A stretch of 64,000 nucleotides of DNA, from the NCBI GenBank assembly GCA_963930775.1, contig OZ005707.1:5084001-5148000 (forward strand), given 5' to 3'. The notes under the pieces were generated by a model. The model worked only from the letters and a program-made list of their open reading frames with translations. It was not told where the DNA came from and searched no databases. Positions 59,283 through 64,000 of this stretch are shown here, piece by piece (positions within the stretch are counted from its first letter, which is position 1; the number at the start of each line of letters is the position of its first letter). The stretch comes from Cliona cf. orientalis. Its lineage: Eukaryota; Porifera; Demospongiae; Clionaida; Clionaidae. The position numbers were made by a program, and so were the translations under genes.

Positions 59283-59657
59283 ATGGAAGAGAATAACAAA
59301 TCAAGTAGCCCAGACACAGCCAATCCAGATGAGCGTGCCACTGAGGCGTCCAATCCAGATGAGCATAGCACTGAGGTGTCCAATCCAGATGAGTGTGCCA
59401 CTGAGGCGTCCAATCCAGATGAGCATAGCAATCCAGATGAGCGTGCCACTGAGGCGTCCAATCCAGATGAGCGTGGCGAAAGCATAACAGCTGTTGCCTC
59501 TGCGACTGATGAAGATCAACAGATCAACCTCCTTACTAAGTCATATCTGGCCAGGCTGAACGTCATGGACAACAGTGAAGATGATGATCTGGAGGAGTAT
59601 GAGCGGGGAGATGATGATCCCGGGCTCCTCAGCGCTATATCCTCAGTGAACAACTAA
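59283..59657 (+). CDS. small acidic protein with SNPDE-type tandem repeats (124 aa)
   Basis: An uninterrupted ATG-to-TAA frame. Residues about 12-62 are built from five to six near-identical 10-11-residue units of the form ATEASNPDER or STEVSNPDEH, encoded by a 33-bp (once 18-bp) DNA repeat. The rest is acidic (NSEDDDLEEYERGDDD) with a short C-terminal helix. A cctgacag just upstream of the ATG could be a splice acceptor, so this may be one exon of a larger gene. No family recognised. It may be a real disordered protein or a repeat-driven chance frame. Confidence 0.4.
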   Translation: MEENNKSSSPDTANPDERATEASNPDEHSTEVSNPDECATEASNPDEHSNPDERATEASNPDERGESITAVASATDEDQQINLLTKSYLARLNVMDNSEDDDLEEYERGDDDPGLLSAISSVNN

Positions 59658-61294
59658 AGTATGCACTGGATAACTAACTTAACCTCTTGGTAAAACTTCC
59701 TTGTATATTTATATTATATTAATAATTTATCATAGTTCAACATAGTATAATAATAATAATTTATCATGATTGTAGCTCATTAACAAAATTATTGCTTGTT
59801 TAATATCATACCTTACTAACAATAATATTATGCAGGAAGTTGGTTGTTGTGTGACATAATACCATGATAATAATAATATTATCATGGTGTAATATTATAA
59901 TATTATTATTGTTTGAAACAGCAGATGATGATAATGAGTTCAATGTTTCTCTTCTTCCATAAAGGAGATACTTGCTGATGGTTTCACGTCATATGTAGAC
60001 CCACCAATGGATGAAAAGTCTATTGTGATAGTTCCTCGGGTTGGAGTGTATTGCCTACATGCACATGACCAGTGTATGTGTATACAATCATAGTTATTAT
60101 GATTATTGGTGCAATAATCAATAGAAACTGATATAGCTATAGAGGGTACGTTGGTACAGTGGTTTGCAGCAAGTAAAACAGGCCACTATACCTACAATAC
60201 CATACTTGCCACAGCAGTGTTTTTTTTAACATGGGGTAACTACAAACAATAGATTACATCCTGAGTCCCAATCCATAAAACGATTTGGCCGACCAATGAG
60301 ATAATTGGGGCGAGCCTGAGCGAGCCCCACAAAAACGGTACATCCATGCGCGAATTGTATATATATATATATATATAATTATATATTATGGTACGTCGGT
60401 CACCCTATAATAGCCAGCTATGGGCATAAACGCGAAATAGTCTATTGCGCATTCTCATGCCTGACACTACGAGCCGTATATATACCGTTCTAATTTAGCG
60501 AATTGCAAATTTACCCTCATTTTTTTTCTACATCGCGAGAAGACAGGCAAGAGAGAGGGAGAGAGAGAGAAAGACAAACTTATCGTCAGCTCAACAGCGC
60601 GAGGAGCAGCTAAGAACGTGATAAAGATAGACGTGCTGCTCACTGAGCCTGTGGTATTAAATAGAGGCAGCTAAGCTATAAATAATTTTTGACTATTGGC
60701 TATGGGTAGATACGTACGTGGAGGGAACTGTCATGCAGCTACATGGCACTATGACTGTCATTGTCTGCTTCGATCTACATGTATGTCGGTGCATGGTCTT
60801 CAGGATCTATCGTGCTTTGGCTTTGTCTTTGGCTACTCCCGGAGTCCAACAGAGGCTCAGCTCAGGCTCGCCCCAAACAGGCCCTGCATGACACTAGTTA
60901 TGATGAAATGATGATGAAACCTATGATGAAATTGGGGTGAAGACTGCTTCGAAATGTTTAGCTCGCATGACAGGTTGTTGGGACCCAGAAATCGAACCTA
61001 GCGTAGAAGAGATCATGGACTATCGATGATATAATATGGCGATTCTCTAAGTTTGATTTCTTCAGCGAGCTCGCTCTCTGGGGGTATTTCCCTATTCAGT
61101 CGAGCACATGGCAGGTGAAGGTCATGTCTGGGTCATCAACCGGCTCAAGCGGCCCAATATACGTGTATACAGAGAATGCGCAGTTTGTCAATGTAATGGG
61201 CGCGGTGAATACTTTTCTTGAGGGACTCGGGATGTAGTCTATAGAATAGAAAACGCCACTTTGTGAATTAAAAACAGTGGAAAGCTGAGTATAC
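59658..61294. other. AT-rich intergenic region with a possible exon remnant
   Basis: Mostly AAT/TTA-rich DNA. Following a pyrimidine tract and ataaag, bases 59965-60093 form a frame reading EILADGFTSYVDPPMDEKS onward to a stop. This looks like a coding fragment but has no start codon and no partner exon that I can identify. A (TA)n stretch is at about 60357-60377. No complete gene was seen. Confidence 0.3.
60306..60880. repeat. possible transposon remnant with 16-bp inverted ends
   Basis: ttggggcgagcctgag at about 60307 and its exact reverse complement ctcaggctcgccccaa at about 60864 bound a 575-bp segment. The left end also contains a direct gagcctgagcgagcccc palindrome. No transposase frame was found inside. 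Target duplications were not evident. Confidence 0.45.
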
Positions 61295-61386
61295 CTGCAC
61301 TTGACTCCTGCCATATCCAGTAGCCTCCTTGAAGCCTTCATCTCTGGCTTGTCCTGGTACTTATCACTGACATAGACCACCTCAGC
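61295..61386 (-). other. orphan exon-like fragment at the SRRM1 duplication breakpoint
   Basis: On the minus strand an open frame reads EVVYVSDKYQDKPEMKASRR, LLDMAGVKCR and then a GTATAC donor at 61294. It has good codon texture but no recognised family and no partner exons nearby. It abuts, within a few bases, the left breakpoint of the SRRM1 duplicate. It could belong to a gene disrupted by, or carried with, the duplication. Confidence 0.35.
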
Positions 61387-61387
61387 G

Positions 61388-64000
61388 ATGGTGTTTCTTG
61401 CGTTTCTGCAGTTGAGAAGTATTATGATGCCACATGTTTACTACAGTATGAGTGCTCACAATGTATTGTTTGGTGAGTGTGCAGCTAATCAGGTGGTACT
61501 CCAAAACAACAATAGCAATACACGATATCGTGTACATGTAATTAGAGTAGTGAAAATTGTAAACAACAGGGTTGAAGGTGTGGTCTGGGAGGGGTGGGTA
61601 TGGTCAAATGGGTCACCATAGTATAGTACTGGGGGAAAAACTGTACTGTACATATCCAATACATACCTTAGTGGGAGGAGTTTCTGGTGACATGGATCTC
61701 TCCGAGAGGGACACAGACCCTTCACTATCGCTGCTTCTCTCCCCTCTTCTCTTCCTCCTTCTTACTGGTGGCTCGGGACTACTCATCCTGCGCTTCTTCT
61801 CAGCTACTTCAGCCATCATCCTACCAGCCCTTTCATCACCGTCACCACCACCTCTGGCGCTCTCTCTCCCACTCCTCTTCGGTTCATCCCTAGACTTCTT
61901 TACAGGAGGTGGCCTACGTTCTGGGCTCTCATTTGAAACTCTCCGGTGTCTACTGGACTGTCTTTTATCTTCCCCTGACTGTCTGCGTGAGGTTGAAGGT
62001 GGGGGAGGCTTCTGTCTCTGTTTCTCTCTCGGAGGAGGAGAGGGGGAGGGAGATGGAGAAGGGGAGGGAGAGGGACGGCTCTTTCGTTTCCTTGGCGGGG
62101 GACTAGGTGGTGACATGGAACGGGATGACCTGGAATGGGTATCAGACATACCAGCTTCAGACGGTGAGCTTGATCGGCTACTATCAGGTGTTGGGGAGCG
62201 TCGCTTGCTAGCTCGTTTTTGTCCTTGCCGTTGTTGTTGTTGTTGCTGTTGTCTAGAATTAGATCGCTTGATTTCAGGGACACGTGCTTCTTTCCTCTCC
62301 CTCTCCCTTTCTCTCCTGTCAACACCTTTAAACTCTCTCTTTTCTTGCTGCTGCCTCTTCTTGCGCTCAGTTGGCGAGGGACTTCTCACTCTCTGTCTAT
62401 TATCACGACCTGATACCGGCTGTCTCTTGCGTTCGATTGGTGAAGGGCTCCTCCCTCCCCTCTGCCTACTCTCACGACTGGTCGTTACCTTCCCCTTTGA
62501 GGGTTTCTGCCTTTGCGGGCTAGGGGAAGGAGAACGAGAGCTGGCAGAATCAGATTTACTGTCCTCGGTGCCAGAATCGGGGCTAGGTGACCTTTGAACC
62601 GGTTGACCTTTCGGCTGCTTGGACTTTGCCAGAGGAGGAGGAGGAGGAGATGGCTCGGAAATGTCAGGGTCAGGGGACAGTGAACTAGATAATGAATCCA
62701 CCGACGAAGGAGACTTTGATTTGACTTCTCTCTTTTCTTCTTCCGATTCGCTGCTGCTTGAGGAGATGTCGTATTCTGGGCGCTTGTGAGGGGTAGCAGA
62801 TGAAATCAATACCCTAATAGTACTAGTAATACTGTATAACTCTTAGAGCATCAGTTAATGCACAGCTTTATTACGGGTGATATAAACATAACTTTTCAGT
62901 CAACTACTTCTAAGTACAAACATTATAACATACCTTCCCTGGAGTGGGGTCGTCTACGCCGGTCTGGAGATCTGAAATGAGACCGTTTTCTCCTTGACAC
63001 AGGTGAACGAGAACGGGATCGAGACCTGCGTCTTGGCTGATATTTGGGACTGGGGGAACGGGAATAGGACCTCCTCCGCCTTCGGTTGGGAGATCTTGAA
63101 CGGCTACAGCACCAATGAACAACTGTTGTTAATACAATTCAAATGAAGCAATATCGTGCAAAACCCTCAGCACAGTTGCCCAAGCATATCAAGAGCTTGC
63201 AGGATACAGATTTGGATGCATAAACCAGGTATATGTGCAGGTAGAGCGGTAACACACTCACAAAATTAATGGAACAACTACTTGTAATTTCTACCTTCTG
63301 GATCTCCTCCTCCTATAACGAGGAGAGTAGCTTCTTGAGCGACTTCTAGATCTGCAGAGAAACACAAGGCACAACATGCACACAATGAGAAATGGTCCAC
63401 TTTCATTGATCTACACGCATAAATGTACCTTCTCCTGCGGTGAGGGGACCTGTAGCTCTGTCTCCTTCTGGGTGGACTCCTGCGCCTAGGGGAACGGCTT
63501 CGACTCCTCGACCTACACAGTTCAAAGAAAATTATAATAATGGACAAAATAATTATTAATGGAGAATCTTTGCACACTTAAATATCACAAGCAATAAACA
63601 AATGATTATTCACTGCATGATCTTCTAAAAGGCACATACTTACCTTCGTCGCCTAGGAGATCGCGAGGAGCTCCGCCTTCTATTTCTAGGACTCCTACTG
63701 CGTTTCCTGGGTGATCTCGTCCTGGACTTTGGTGACCTGGAATCGGATTTTGACCTTGAGCGGCCCTTGGTAGAAGAGGATGACGATGATGAGGCGTCAT
63801 CGTCCTGGTGGGCGGAGTTTCCCTTCAGGGGATTCTCGGCCATGTGGTCGGGAAGATTCTTGACTGCTTCAGATATGGCCGCCTCTGCTCCATTAGCGAC
63901 GGTGGGCAGGGGGAGAAGGGGCTCTCGCTCTGGCTCTGATTCCGGCTCTGGCTCTGGCTCTAGCTCTGGCTCAAGGGAGGATGGCTCACCTTCTGCAGGG
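61388..64000 (-). pseudogene. SRRM1: partial tandem duplicate of SRRM1, probably broken
   Basis: Near-identical (roughly 98% by eye), introns included, to 53340-56180 in the same orientation about 8 kb away, and continuing past the right edge. Exon equivalents: 61667 to about 62790, 62934-63103, 63295-63351, the RS exon near 63430-63512, and 63644 to the edge. Differences that should disable it: a deletion of about 222 bp removes the acceptor and first about 65 codons of the large RS exon. A net 46-bp loss changes the phase of exon 62934-63103. A 9-bp insertion turns one donor from GTAAGT to GTAGAA. At the left breakpoint the His/Lys-rich exon is cut after KRKKHH and runs into a stop. A functional truncated isoform or an allelic misassembly is the alternative. 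Confidence 0.8.

Noticed and set aside
60975..61000. Possible tRNA T-arm-like word (gaaatcgaacc)
   Set aside because: No acceptor stem, anticodon arm or A-box could be found around it.

Overview
The window is eukaryotic DNA from an early-branching animal, most likely a marine demosponge. The genes are split by short GT-AG introns. The proteins are clearly animal-like: IKK, a CARD protein, MCU, MICU1, SPT4, NOLC1, MTHFD2 and SRRM1. Intergenic DNA is AT-rich and full of small foldback (MITE-like) elements and of the palindromic word ACATGTACATGT. The sponge assignment is inference from gene content and texture; no marker gene fixes the species. No rRNA, tRNA, CRISPR array or viral gene was recognised.

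Layout, left to right. (1) 1-353 (-): first exon of a Ser-rich protein running off the left edge. (2) 1820-3558 (+): a protein with a C-terminal CARD-like domain. (3) 5149-17231 (-): an IkB kinase (IKK alpha/beta type) of at least 21 exons, tail-to-tail with the CARD gene. One of its introns holds an intronless multi-pass membrane protein gene on the other strand (9252-10571, +). (4) 17905-21849 (-): MCU, the pore of the mitochondrial calcium uniporter. About 200 bp away and divergent, 22050-25237 (+) is MICU1, its EF-hand gatekeeper. (5) 25561-26344 (-): SPT4. (6) 29904-46330 (+): a very large protein of about 2,572 residues with a beta-grasp-like N-terminus, a pseudokinase domain, a 1,900-residue disordered Ser/Gln-rich tail in one exon, a Cys cluster, and a C-terminal CVIM (CaaX) box. 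I do not recognise it as a described family. (7) 46586-49292 (-): NOLC1/Nopp140. It is divergent, over 170 bp carrying two CACGTG E-boxes, from (8) 49463-52556 (+): MTHFD2-type mitochondrial folate enzyme. (9) 52809-57991 (-): SRRM1/SRm160. (10) 59283-59657 (+): a small acidic repeat ORF. (11) 61388-64000 (-): a recent partial duplicate of SRRM1, introns included, with breaks.

Neighbouring genes alternate strand almost everywhere, so promoters and 3' ends are shared in pairs. Two divergent pairs join functionally related genes: MCU with MICU1 (pore and gate of one channel), and NOLC1 with MTHFD2 (two growth-linked genes with E-boxes between them). At the left end, two proteins carrying DSG-type phosphodegron motifs lie close to an IKK, suggesting but not proving a small NF-kB-pathway neighbourhood. 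Exon boundaries were placed by hand from splice signals, reading frame and homology to remembered family patterns. They are internally phase-consistent except where stated. Predicted protein lengths follow from those models.
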